Source: Forficula auricularia (Eukaryota; Arthropoda; Insecta; Dermaptera; Forficulidae). From it: a stretch of 64,000 bases of DNA. Under the pieces are notes generated by a model that was given only the letters and a program-made list of their open reading frames with translations, was not told where the DNA came from and ran no database searches. The position numbers were made by a program, and so were the translations under genes. This document shows, piece by piece, positions 1-10,683 of this stretch. The stretch's first letter is position 1. Every line of letters begins with the position of its first letter. The stretch lies in NCBI GenBank assembly GCA_024734495.1, contig JALMQS010000099.1:98869321-98933320 (forward strand), written 5' to 3'.

Positions 1-232
1 TTTGAAGAAAGCGTTCTTTAATTCAAAACAAATCTGTTTTTAAGTTAATTATTCAGTCAAAACTATTTAAAAAACTATTAGTACATTAATGACTTTTCAT
101 AATATTTTTTTTTTTTTTTTGAATTTTATAATTCTTTCTTAATAGGAATTTACATTGAATGTTGGAAATCCATAATCGCTTTTTGTTCTAATTAAAAGAT
201 TTGAGTTTCTGGTACCCAATTATCGCAGCTTT

Positions 233-279
<47 letters not shown>

Positions 280-364
280 AAATTTCACCGAAATTTTTTT
301 TAAATACGATTTAAAGTATTCAAGATATTAAATTGAATTTTCTTTTAATCTAAGAAAACAAATA
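1..364. other. AT-rich flank, no gene
   Basis: AT-rich sequence with a homopolymer A run at about 240-276 and a T run near 104-120. I see no coding signal, RNA gene or clear repeat boundary. Confidence 0.6.
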
Positions 365-581
365 GGGGAGCCAGATTGGCTCAGTCAGCTAACGCATTGT
401 CCTCGCTTCGGCATCGACCGATTATGACGATGTTGAGGTGGGAGGCCGGGGTTCGATCCTAGCTGGCAAATAAAAATTTCTACCGGCTGAAAACTCGGCT
501 CCCTCACTAACCCTACTAACACTTTACTTATGTGCTGTCTAAATGGGATTTGTTCCCGGTGACATTAAATAAAAAAAAAAA
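365..581 (+). mobile_element. tRNA-derived SINE, full length
   Basis: A short retroposon with an internal RNA polymerase III promoter. A tRNA-like head has an A-box-like TGGCTCAGTCAG at 377-388 and a B box GGTTCGATCC at 450-459. GCCAG and CTGGC at its ends (about 370 and 463) resemble acceptor-stem halves. A non-tRNA body and a terminal A run follow. A second full copy lies in reverse at 61568-61778, and a 3'-end fragment at 28076-28140. The shared 3' part includes the words GTGCTGTCTAAATGG and GTTCCC. Confidence 0.8.
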
Positions 582-639
582 TCATTTACTAAATCCAAGC
601 TGTTATGGATAATTTTTATTACATGTCGGAATGGCCCCT

Positions 640-965
640 CAGAAAACGAACCCGACTGCCAAAAAAAAACTTTTTTTTGTAATCTCATTAATACAAGAAG
701 AAGTTACACCAAAAAGGTGCAAACTCTGTATTCCGAAGTAGACTTTTTTATCGTGAAAAGAAGAAAAGATTTCAGGGATTGGGTCAGAGTCGAAGGTATC
801 TTTAGATACGGGTCTTGAAAGTTTGAATGTTATATGTAACCGGGATGATAGGGGAAGCGAGGTCCAGCCTCTAGAATTCATAGGGATAAACGAATTGGTG
901 AATTCGTTTGTTCGGTTAATATCCAATTTAATCATGTAGGGATGGTGAATCTTAGAAAATTGAGT
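640..965. repeat. Unidentified dispersed repeat, copy 1
   Basis: This stretch is clearly related to 63340-63780, in the same orientation. Shared blocks include GGGTCTTGAAAG and ATAAACGAATTGG and a long diverged match between them. It is GC-richer than its flanks. The minus strand has a 152-codon open frame (639-1097), but I recognise no protein family in it, and the second copy does not keep the frame. It may be a degraded transposable element. Confidence 0.6.
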
Positions 966-2882
966 ATTTGCTGGCCTTGACTTGAATTCGACATATATAC
1001 CATATATTATATCGCGCCAGTAGCACGGATTGATCTTTTGGCTCTTGGGTTTAATTCCAAGATTCCTTATAAATTTTAAGTCTACTGCTATCGGCATTTT
1101 GAGACTTTATATTACATTTTGATTCTATTTATATATTTTTCTAATTTATTAAAATATAATTAAAAAATTCGCAGACAAAAAAAATTACAATTCTTTGATG
1201 AGTTATTTAAATATATTATTATATTTACAATTTTTCAATCTATCTCATATTTATTTACAAAATTATTTCAATTGCCCCATTTTATAGTTTTCCCTTTAGA
1301 AAGAATCTTCTCCCATCCAAGGTAATCCTTGACGTCAAAAGGGTTCGTCCCCTAGTCTCCAGAGAGTGGCTAAGTGTCGAATCTTGTCGAGGGCAGATGG
1401 ATGAGGAAATGACGAAGGACTCCCGAGAGAAGCACAGGATTAACAGCCCTTGTCCACGAAATCGAAACGTTCCCTTTATTAAACATGTCACAGCAGATGC
1501 CTGCACTGGATCTCTGTTACACTGTTAAAATAAATATCATTAACAACGTCACATGGAATTCGATATGTCCTTTGCTGGCATGGAACATTCTCCACTCTTA
1601 GCTCAGAGGAAAATTGCTATAATAATTAACAAAATCAGGAACTTGTTTGGTGTTTTTCGTAATAGAGAAATTTCCCTCGTGTATAACTTTAAAATGTTAT
1701 TTTATTCTGTATTATATTGATAATTTGGAAAAAATAAAAAAAAAACTGTTTTTCACGACAGTATGTTTATTTACATTCACTGTTAAAACAAACATTTAGT
1801 CAACGCGCTTTTATACAAATTAATTTTATACTTGTCAGCGCAGTAATATTATATTAATTATTGCAAATCGTTAGACACATGGGCGATAAAAAATTTTCAG
1901 GGGATTTTGTTTAAATTATTTATTTTTCTTTTTCCATTTTTTCACTATAAATTTACTTTTTTTCACACTTCACTCAGTGAATTACTAGACACAGATGGCC
2001 AATGAACTCCTTGCTGTTTCCAACAATAATAAACATTTTCTACTCGTTTCTAGAAGAGGCAAGTGGCGGATTCACTTCCCTTTGCTAAAGCCCTTGGTTA
2101 GGTACTCGTAAATGTCCAAGATTTTACTCGGTTAGCCCGAAAGAAAGGCCTGCCAGGCGGCCCTAGTATTGAATCCATGTTTGTCTCATTGTTTTTAAAA
2201 ATGTATGAATCTTTAAGGAAAGTCATTTTCAACCATGATTTTTTTCTGTCTGTGGGACTGAAATCCGATACCAATATTCATACAAAAACGGAACGACGTA
2301 GAAGTTTGTTCTGGTGCTAAAATATCTGTATATTTATAATCCTGAGAACTGATTAGATTTTGAGCTTTCTAGCTTTAGAACTTCTGGTTTAAAAATGCAA
2401 AAATATCATTTTTTTTCTCAAGACTCAAGATGGTTAAAATAAAAAAAATAAAAATTAATAGTTTATATTAATTTATACTTAGAGTATTACTAGCGCGGCT
2501 CTAGCTGGCGAGCGTACTGAATCTTGAAAAAAATTTTAATTTTCCTATTATAAATTAATTTGGAATTTACCATATTCAAATGATATTATTAAAAATGCTA
2601 TCAAATTAGCATTGCATTCTGGGAATTGGCATACCAACAACCACTCGACGTTGTAGAATAAATTTTCCCATTGAAAACCGTCAAACGAAACCTCTACTTA
2701 TTATGATAAAAGCAAATAATTATATTTAATTAAAAAATAAATACATAAATAAAAGGTTACATTTGTTGAAGCAAGCTTTTGTAGTTGAATCGAATGACAT
2801 TTTTTTCCACAAACCCCATTTTATATTATCTAAGTATTTATCAAAAATAAAAACATCTACACGATGTCTGCACATGTGACTC
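966..2882. other. No recognisable gene
   Basis: AT-rich sequence. A GC-richer patch at 1282-1510 gives a 74-codon minus-strand frame with no recognisable domain or splice context. It could be old transposon sequence. Nothing else could be supported. Confidence 0.5.
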
Positions 2883-3040
2883 CGAGGGGTGAACCGCGAT
2901 TGGAATTAGGTGTACACCGTCTTTGGAATTATGTAGAACTATTTTGGAATTCCTTAGATAATGCCTCTTCATTTATTGTCTTCTACTTGGAAATAAAAGT
3001 GGAAGTGGAAGTAGGTGTACAGGATATTAGGTCGCGGTTT
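2883..3040 (+). mobile_element. Short copy of the TIR-bounded GGAAGTA element
   Basis: The left end CGAGGGGTGAACCGCGA is the same terminal sequence as in the elements at 30314-30563 and 56568-56832. The right end retains AGGTCGCGGTT and then diverges. The internal minisatellite is reduced to a few diverged units (TTTGGAATTATGTAGAACT and similar). This is a damaged relative of those elements. Confidence 0.7.
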
Positions 3041-3993
3041 TTAGCGATATTAATTTTTTTATCATTAAAATTAATAAACAAATAATTTCATTTTTATTTT
3101 CTAAGCGATTCATTATTCTCAAAAATTAGATTTTTAAATATACCTATATAATTAGAATTAATCACAACAATATTTCGATTCATTTTCTGTCAAATATAAA
3201 TAAAATATTTTTTGTTTTTCAATTTAGCTAGAATTGTTCCCTGATGTCCGGTGCACAGGTGTTCTTGAATTTCTGTTAAGTCATCTACTCTATAAAACCA
3301 ATCAATTAAGTATATGTCTGCAATAAAAAGAAAATGACTTTTCAGTTTATTTTTTTATTTATTTGACAACTTTCTTGGTTTTAATTGAATTTAGAAGACG
3401 TTCTATTTAAAGCTAAAACATTCAGAGATAAATAACATTTCTTAAGAAAGCTACTATATTCACTAGCACATATACGTAGGTATATAGTGTCATGTGATAA
3501 ATGAAAACTCACAGCTCTTTGATGAAATTAAAATAATTATTATTTAACGGGTTATAGTGGTGTTTCACAAAGAGGAAATAAAATTAAAAAATTAAAAAAT
3601 CTTTTAAATTATTTTGGAGATTTTTTTTATTTATCTCTTTATTCCTTTGTTTAATATGTTTCACTATAAACCAACACCGCTTTCCCTAAACTTTATTAAA
3701 ATAATTATTGTTTTTATCATTCAAAATAATTTACAGAACACTTTAACATTCTAATTTGGCATCATATTTTTTCCAAAAATCAGTGTTTCGAAAATTGAAA
3801 AAATTATATATCGTTACCCTTATGTCACTACAATGTATTTCGATTTTTCACTATCATAATTGTGCATCAAAGGTATTTAATACTTATTATGGTATATTTT
3901 GCATAAAATGACATTACTAGGCTTACTGGGAAACTCATTCGAATGAAATAAAAAACTTGATTTTTAGCACTCAATTAAATTTTCAAATAGCAA
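3041..3993. other. No recognisable gene
   Basis: Very AT-rich sequence without coding signal. Nothing supported. Confidence 0.5.
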
Positions 3994-4627
3994 TCTACTA
4001 CTACTAAAGGGCATTTGTCCGTGCGTCTGTCCCATGTCCGTCCTCCAGCATTTGTATGTTCGTCCCCCAGCTGGTAGCCCAAACCACTAGACACAGAAAC
4101 GTGAAATTTGGAGAGGATATTACTTCCCTGATCATAGGGGCTGACTAAGAAATAATTTTTCGAAATTCGACCTCTAAACCCCGAAATATGTTTTCAGAGT
4201 CTTGCAAGATCTCTTAACCGCGAAAAGATATCGATATGGATTTTGCTTAGAAAAGTGAAGAATTAAAATACAAAAAAAAAAAAAAAATCAGTATTTTGCT
4301 CTATTTGCTTCTAAAAGGAAGTTATAGTCATTTTGGGGTAAATTTTTGGAATTTTTACTGTGCTCTACACTTGGGTTTTTTATGTTTTAGCATTCAATTT
4401 TGGTACACACGTCTATTATTAAAACGGGAGAGTTTTTTCATTTATTCAAAATTTGACCCCTGAACCGAAAGATGGTGGATTTTTTATTTTATGCGTCTTA
4501 AACACAAAAGGCTTCGTATCTCCAAGGTTTTTTAATTTATTGAGTTTATATTTCGGATATAGTTGTGTTTTTCAAATTACTAAAAAAACATAGCGAGAGG
4601 CCCTTCGAAGGCGGGCGTCGAAGCTAG
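3994..4627 (+). mobile_element. Non-autonomous Helitron, apparently complete
   Basis: A rolling-circle element with no coding capacity. It starts TCTACTACTACTAAAGG after a flanking A. It ends in CTAG (4624-4627) followed by T, with a GC-rich imperfect hairpin (GCCCTTCGAAGGC core, about 4600-4613) just before the end. TC start, CTRR end, subterminal hairpin and insertion between A and T are the Helitron diagnostics. Length is 634 bp. Nearby relatives are the ends at 10371 and 25336. Confidence 0.75.
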
Positions 4628-6649
4628 TAGATTATTAAAACATTTTGACACATTTTTTGTTTTGGCATAAAAGTGATGATATAAGAGTAGAATCGTTTTT
4701 TTTTTTTTTTTTATTTTTCCTCAAATTCCACTCAAAGAAATTTCGTAATTAATTAAAAAATAAACTAATAACATTACTTTTTTGAATTATAAAAATTATT
4801 CATTCAATTCAGCTTTTATTTAAAGTTTTGTTCAAGTTTTTTAGAAGAGGGCTGGCTTAAGAAAAAAGAAAAAAGAAAAACTCTCTTGAGAAACGATCGT
4901 GTAAACTTGCTTTTAAAGAAAGAAAAAGAGAATTACATTTGAAATGCACAAATTTAACTTGAAATGTAGTACTACCTACTTATGATTTTTATTTTTATTA
5001 ATTTTCCTTTCTAAAATTCTTAATTTTAATACAAGAATCTGTTTTAGCTTTTACTGATATTACCATGTGGAGTAATTAGTTGAATAAATGAATTTCGATT
5101 AATAGCTGTAGATGGTTAATTGATTCTTTCCGAAGGGTTGTTTGACAAATGACTGAAAATGGCTTTCCTTTTTCGGGCTTTCATCACTTGGCTTCTTTTT
5201 TTCTTGCTGTCTTTCTTCTTCTATCCCTCTTGCGGAGACAAATGGGAGCAATCAATTCGGTCAATAGTAAAAACGTGGCGAAACGATGCAAGCAAATGGG
5301 CTGGCTTGAAATTTACCAAAAGGGCTTTCATATCCCTATGGACGACTTTTGTTTTTGCTCGGGGAAGCCTGTGGAAATTCGTTGGTTAGAAACCGATAAG
5401 TAACGCCAACACAAACAAACAAGTATCGTGTTGGCTCCATTCAACAAGCTTGCACACACTTGGGGTGGAAATGTACTAGTACCTAAAGGGCGCAGGTTAA
5501 GGACGCAGGAGATAATGACACCACGAATCTATTCTTTTCTCCAGTTTAATTTATTTAACGAAAGAATTTCGCAGACCAAGGAGGGTAGGATAAAAATCAA
5601 TCGATTTTTTTTCTTTATGGAGTTTTCCCTTTATTCGGGCGAATTAGAGAACACACTAGGATCTTTATAAGCGCATTTTTTAGAGACAAAGTTTTATCTA
5701 TTTATTTATTTTTATTATCTTTTTTTATATATTATCCGTTCATTTTGAAAGTGGCCTAAGTCATTTTTTGTTATTTTGAGATATTTATATTTTTATAAAT
5801 ACATATATTTATATATATTTTGATATATTTATTTTGCCAAATTTTTGAGGATATTGTACTCCATTGACTGTGATATTATAAACATGAAAAGAAAACATCT
5901 ATGCCTAAGTAAAACTGGCATTAATACATTTTTTTAAAACTCGAAATTCAATTTTTTTCAATAACAAAAGTTGCTTCACACAAAATGCTATAACTCACGA
6001 ATCAATAGTCAGATTGCTGTCAAATTTATACACGTATCGTTTGAAGGTTAGTACTAAATAAAAAACATATGGAAAATTCTAGTAACGCCATCTATTTGTC
6101 ATCCTACGGACTTATTGAATGACCTATTAGTGGGAGTTTAAAAATAAAAATATTATATAAAAATTATCTTTTATCCCTTCTATATATTATCTCGGTGGGT
6201 GACAAACCTGGTTTGAAAAAATAATAAGAATAAAATAGATTTTTTTTTAAATCTGACCCAATATGTGTCTGTTACTGACTACAGTGGCTGTTTGCGATGA
6301 TACATCGAAAAATAATACTAGACAAGGACAATGATTTCTATTAGGCCAGCTTAAATAATAATTTAATAATTTTTTCTTTTCTATTTTTTTTTTTCTATTT
6401 GTAAAATAGTAATTTTTTATCGTAATTAATTTAACTTTTAATTAGATTAATTATAATTATTATTGTTTTATCATATTTAATTATATAAATTGATACTTTA
6501 TCATAATATATTATTTTAATCCATATTTTATTCATGTATATTTGTATTATATTAGGTAATTCAAATAATTTGAAGATTATCTATATTATATTGCATGTGA
6601 TATTAAATAATATAATAATTGTGCTTATTGCTAAAATGAGATGTGTTCT
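4628..6649. other. No convincing gene
   Basis: Mostly AT-rich. A moderately GC-richer patch at 5150-5670 holds overlapping plus-strand frames of 76-84 codons. One begins with a hydrophobic stretch, but no family is recognisable and no splice logic supports it. An untranslated exon of an unseen gene cannot be excluded. Confidence 0.45.
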
Positions 6650-6748
6650 ACCCAGGTAACACACAATATCCTCAGAATATTCTAAGAAGATTTAAATGTC
6701 CTTAGAATATCCTTAGAATATTCTTAGGATATTGTGGTTACCTGGGTA
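6650..6748. mobile_element. Small palindromic MITE
   Basis: A 99-bp near-perfect palindrome starting ACCCAGGTAAC and ending GTTACCTGGGT, with internal repeats of CTTAGAATATTC. It is a hairpin-forming non-autonomous DNA element with no coding capacity. Confidence 0.75.
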
Positions 6749-7694
6749 CAGGCCAAATAAATAAATAATATTAATAATACAATTTATGTATATCCTTTTA
6801 ACTTGCTTTTAATTAATTAACTTGGTTCCTGTGACTGTTTATTTGTTCAAAGCTTGGTAGAATCTTGCATTCTCCAAATTTCATTTATTCTGGACCAAAT
6901 TTAACACTGTTACTCTTTGGTAGTTTGGTAGCGAAAATTATCTGCCCGAAATATAATTCTTTGTAAATTTTATAAACTAAAATGAATATCTAATAAACAA
7001 ACTTTTTAAAAAACCATTTAATTTAAAAATATACTAAAGACCAGTTAAGAAATTATTATTAAAAAAAAGAAGCAAAAAGTAATTATTATTTAGTACCTAT
7101 CTACCTACTAGATAAATTTACTTACTCACATAACTAAAAATCAAAGAGTGGGTTAGCTTTTATATTTAGTCAGGTGTGTAGCAAATATTTATTACACTAA
7201 AAAATAATGTATTTTCTTCTTTTTAGTGTATTTTGAATTAAAAGCGTTTTAAAAAAATGATAATAATAAAAATTAAAATATTTTAAATTTTTGAATTTTT
7301 TCATATTATAAAAATACAGAAAAAAAAAGCTTAAAACTTTTTCAAAACTGAGTATGCTCACTATTCAGATCCGCCTTAGTATTAAACTAAAATATAATAA
7401 TAATTTTTAATTTAATAATCTTGAAAAAAAAAAATAATATTTTCTACATTTTTAAAGTTCTTAAGCTACAGAGCCGAAAATCTATTCAATTTTTCACCCC
7501 ATTATTTGATATTGACGAAAATTCGCTCATCATTATATACCCTCAAGTATTGCTTTGTCACTTTTTTATTTCCAATATTACTTGTAGCATTAGTCCGCTA
7601 ATGACGTTCGAAATTTCTTTCCAGAAGAACTCAATCTCGTGAAATAAGTAATAAAACGTAATCGTACTAGTGAAGAAAGAGATTGCGAACATCG
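6749..7694. other. No recognisable gene
   Basis: AT-rich sequence. Short open frames at 7421-7827 on both strands have no recognisable family. Confidence 0.5.
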
Positions 7695-7729
7695 TATATA
7701 AAAGCGAGGACTGAGCCTCGTTTCGCAGT
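7695..7729 (+). promoter_or_regulatory. Candidate TATA/initiator core promoter
   Basis: TATATAAAA at 7695-7703 is followed by GCAGTG. Taking the A at 7727 as +1 puts the start of the TATA box at -32, the spacing expected for arthropod RNA polymerase II promoters (consensus initiator TCAGT). The following 250 bases are less AT-rich than the surroundings, as a 5' untranslated exon would be. It could serve the RPUSD2-like gene, a non-coding RNA or a retroelement LTR. Chance occurrence is possible in DNA this AT-rich. Confidence 0.3.
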
Positions 7730-8451
7730 GAATGTCTTTTTTCTGGCAAGCATTTTAATATAGATTTCTCTTTTAAATTCAGCAACTCGCTAAAACAGAT
7801 CAAACTGTATGTAGCCGGTGAAGTCAATAAAACGTTGCTGAGATTTCAATCGGCCAAAAAGCGACACACGAACAAACGAATGAACGAACGTCTCTTTCAA
7901 AGGCAAGCTCGAAGAAGAGTGGAATATGGAATCGATAGAGCGCAACGAACCGCGAAGTAGAAAACATAATAAATAAAACAAACAGTTCGACGACTGGTTG
8001 GAAATGTTTTTTGAATAGCAATCAGCCCCTCCCCCCCACCCTCATATTCTATTCAAATTGGTGATAGATTTATTGCGACATATATATATATATATATGTA
8101 TAAATACATCACCTCTATTAAGTAATAATTGATCAATGTTCCGATTGAATTGGTTACATTGAATGATTAATTAGAAAAATTGCTGGTATTAATAATAATA
8201 TATATTTAATCGCTAATTGAATGATAAATTGGAAGACGTATAATAATTTAATAGCGAAAATCAATAACCGCATGGTGCGCTCGTCATTGGTGAATAACTA
8301 TAATATTCTTATAGGCTAGAAAAGTTGTTGTTCACCGATAACAAACTGTCTGCCAAAAGATATCTGACAAATAAAATGGCATTGGATTCGTGCTACATTA
8401 ATAGTTTTAAATTGAAAGTTTCTTTTTGCCGAGAGTAGCAGAATTTTTACA
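7730..8451. other. Possible transcribed leader, no coding gene
   Basis: Stretch downstream of the candidate promoter, with elevated GC to about 8030, an AATAAA-like word near 7970 and a TA microsatellite at about 8080-8100. No open frame has a recognisable domain. Confidence 0.3.
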
Positions 8452-8535
8452 AATTGAAGGAGATAATAAAAGAGTCTGTCTTCTTCTGGAATTGTAAATT
8501 TTAGCAGAAGACACTCTTTTTATTGTCTCCTTCAT
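8452..8535. mobile_element. Small palindromic MITE (GAAGGAGA family)
   Basis: An imperfect inverted repeat bounded by ATTGAAGGAGA and its complement TCTCCTTCAT. It contains GAGTCTGTCTTCT and AGAAGACACTC in opposite orientation. The same family is at 44048-44194, and flanking words (GCCGAGAGTAGCAGAATTTT) are shared too. Confidence 0.65.
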
Positions 8536-10200
8536 TTATTAGTTTTATATTTCTTGAATAGATGTCACCCCTTTCCTGATTATCACAAATAGCTCTGACC
8601 AAATTTATTTATTTATAAGGAGAAATCATTGAGGCTACTCTCTGCTCGATGCAAAGAAATCTATACATATACATATACTATAAATATATGTATAATTTAT
8701 TTGTTAGAGACTATAGTTTTTTGTAGGGTTTACCTCCATCATCAGTCTTTTTAATCAGAAATATTCTATCTGTTATTTCTCATGGGTTCAAATAGCCGAT
8801 TGGATGTAGTTAAATATATATTTTAGTAGTTATAAGGTAGGACTTGCACTTGGCCGGCTATTTTAAATTTATTTCGCTTTAAAATGACGGTGTGAGAGAG
8901 CTTCAAAATAGCCATTTTTCCTATTTTATATTATTTTTGTACCTGACGGCGTTTCGAAATGGCTTAGATTAAAATTATGAATCAATTATATAAATTCTCT
9001 CATTCTCTCCTTATCAAAGCCAAATAGAAACGAATATTTTATTTCATGTATTTTGGAAGATATAAAGTGAGGAGCCCTTGGAATATCGTCCGAAACTTAT
9101 TTGGCAAATTATTAATTTCTTAGATATGATACTATAATGTACAAGAGCCTCAAAAAACACCACAATTTATAATATTAATTTCTTATTTGTTTCCGTGTAA
9201 GAAGACCATAAACAACCAGGCAAAAATTTGTTTCACTCATGTTTAAGAAGGTAATAACCATTAGAGAAAATCATTTCTGGTGCCAAAATGTTTGTAGTTC
9301 TAAAATGTAAAACCCATTGATTTTTAGGCTTTCTAGTTTTGGGACCTTCTGTTCAAAAGTGCAAAAAATCATGATCAAATTGAGGAGCTTTCTTAACTTA
9401 ATGACCTGAAATCTACCTTACAAATTGGCACTAATAATAATCTGCACCTCGCTGCCAAATTTCACATTGTTAGTATGAACTGTTCTTTGCTTGCAAAAAT
9501 TTGCTGAATCACAACAATTTTAGAAAATCTTATTGATTCCTGATAATTTTTTCACTTTATCCTACATTTTTTTATAAATTGAATTTCTCAATATTAAAAT
9601 CTACTTTTAGATCTGAAAGTACCACTCAAACACCCTTAATACTTAGACACCTTTCTTTTATATGGAATATATAATACAGTGTTAATTCTATTTAAATTAC
9701 TGAGTTCGTTAGAATAATACCAGACTGCAAACTCATTCATTAGCAATTAAAAATGTAAAGTTGAAAGCGTTTCCTTTTATATGAAATAACATACCCTGCA
9801 GCTGATTGGGAAGGGATCATGTCTCTTTTTCTTTAGTTGCCAATCCATCATATCCCTCATATTATTCATATTCATATTTGCCTATTCATTCATTGGACTC
9901 TTCTATACTTGAAATCCGCCCCTCGAACTCTGTATCCTCCTCATCATCATTGCCGCCGCCTCCAGTCACGGTACAAACATGTTATACATTATACACTCCA
10001 TCATAATTTTTCATTGGCTTAGATATAAAAAATAACATCAAAGTCAATGAAGATTAATTATTTTTCTGATACACCCTATAACGAAACATTAATTTTTCTG
10101 AAATAAAATAAAATATGCCTATAAAATTATTTTTTTAACTTTAAGGGCTACTTGTCACATGTGAAACGAATTCACTAATTTAATAAATCATTTATTCATT
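8536..10200. other. No recognisable gene
   Basis: AT-rich. Open frames at 9806-10022 are short and low in complexity. Nothing supported. Confidence 0.5.
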
Positions 10201-10371
10201 TTTTCGGTGGTTGGGCACGGGTGCATGGTGCGGGGGGTAGGAGATGCTGTGTGGGGTTCGGGGGTGTGGTGGGTGGAGGTGGGGGTTTGGGGGGGGGGTT
10301 GGTGGGTTGGGGTCCAGGGGGCGCGCCCCCTAGCTAGCAAGAGGGCCGCCGAAGGCGGGCCTTGCAGCTAG
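10201..10371 (+). mobile_element. Helitron 3' end with G-rich body
   Basis: A strongly G-rich block ends in an excellent GC hairpin (GCAAG...CGCC GAAG GCGG...CTTGC, about 10337-10365), then CTAG at 10368-10371 and T. This is a Helitron 3' terminus. The 5' end is not identified. A related block in reverse lies at 38473-38860, sharing the palindrome GGGGGC(GC/AT)GCCCCC next to CTAGC. Confidence 0.65.
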
Positions 10372-10468
10372 TAAAGAATATAAATCATTCAATTTTTTGA
10401 TAAATCAATTATTAAATAATAGCATTGTGATTCCCACTAAGAGAATGATTCCTATTATATAAAAAATT

Positions 10469-10518
10469 ATGATAAAAAAATACAAATCTTTATAAAACAA
10501 TCTTGGGACGTTTATTTT
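10469..10518 (+). repeat. Left terminal inverted repeat around the LINE
   Basis: It begins ATGATAAAAAAATACAAATC. It is the reverse complement of 13734-13783 with one difference (G versus A at about 10508). The match stops sharply on both sides. A further short match (TTTTTAAAAATTGAAAAAG near 10563) continues after an interruption of about 45 bases. Confidence 0.85.
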
Positions 10519-10683
10519 CGAACTAGACATTTCAGGAGAATTTTCCCTTTAGGAATAGAAATTTTTTTAAAAATTGAAAAAGAAAAAAGGGCTAGGAGTT
10601 GATTTCCTTTTTCATTTTTCTTCTCTTCAACATGTGGAAGGCAACGGGAAACCACCACATTACAAATCCCAAGAATATGCAAC

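Noticed and set aside
639..1097. 152-codon minus-strand open frame
   Set aside because: It overlaps a dispersed repeat, the related copy at 63340-63780 does not keep the frame, and no domain is recognisable.
5149..5670. Overlapping plus-strand frames of 76-84 codons with a hydrophobic start
   Set aside because: Two overlapping frames are equally open, no family match is evident and no splice context supports them.
9054..9110. GTCCGAAACTT word considered as another hammerhead half
   Set aside because: No CTGANGA strand or stem II partner is nearby.
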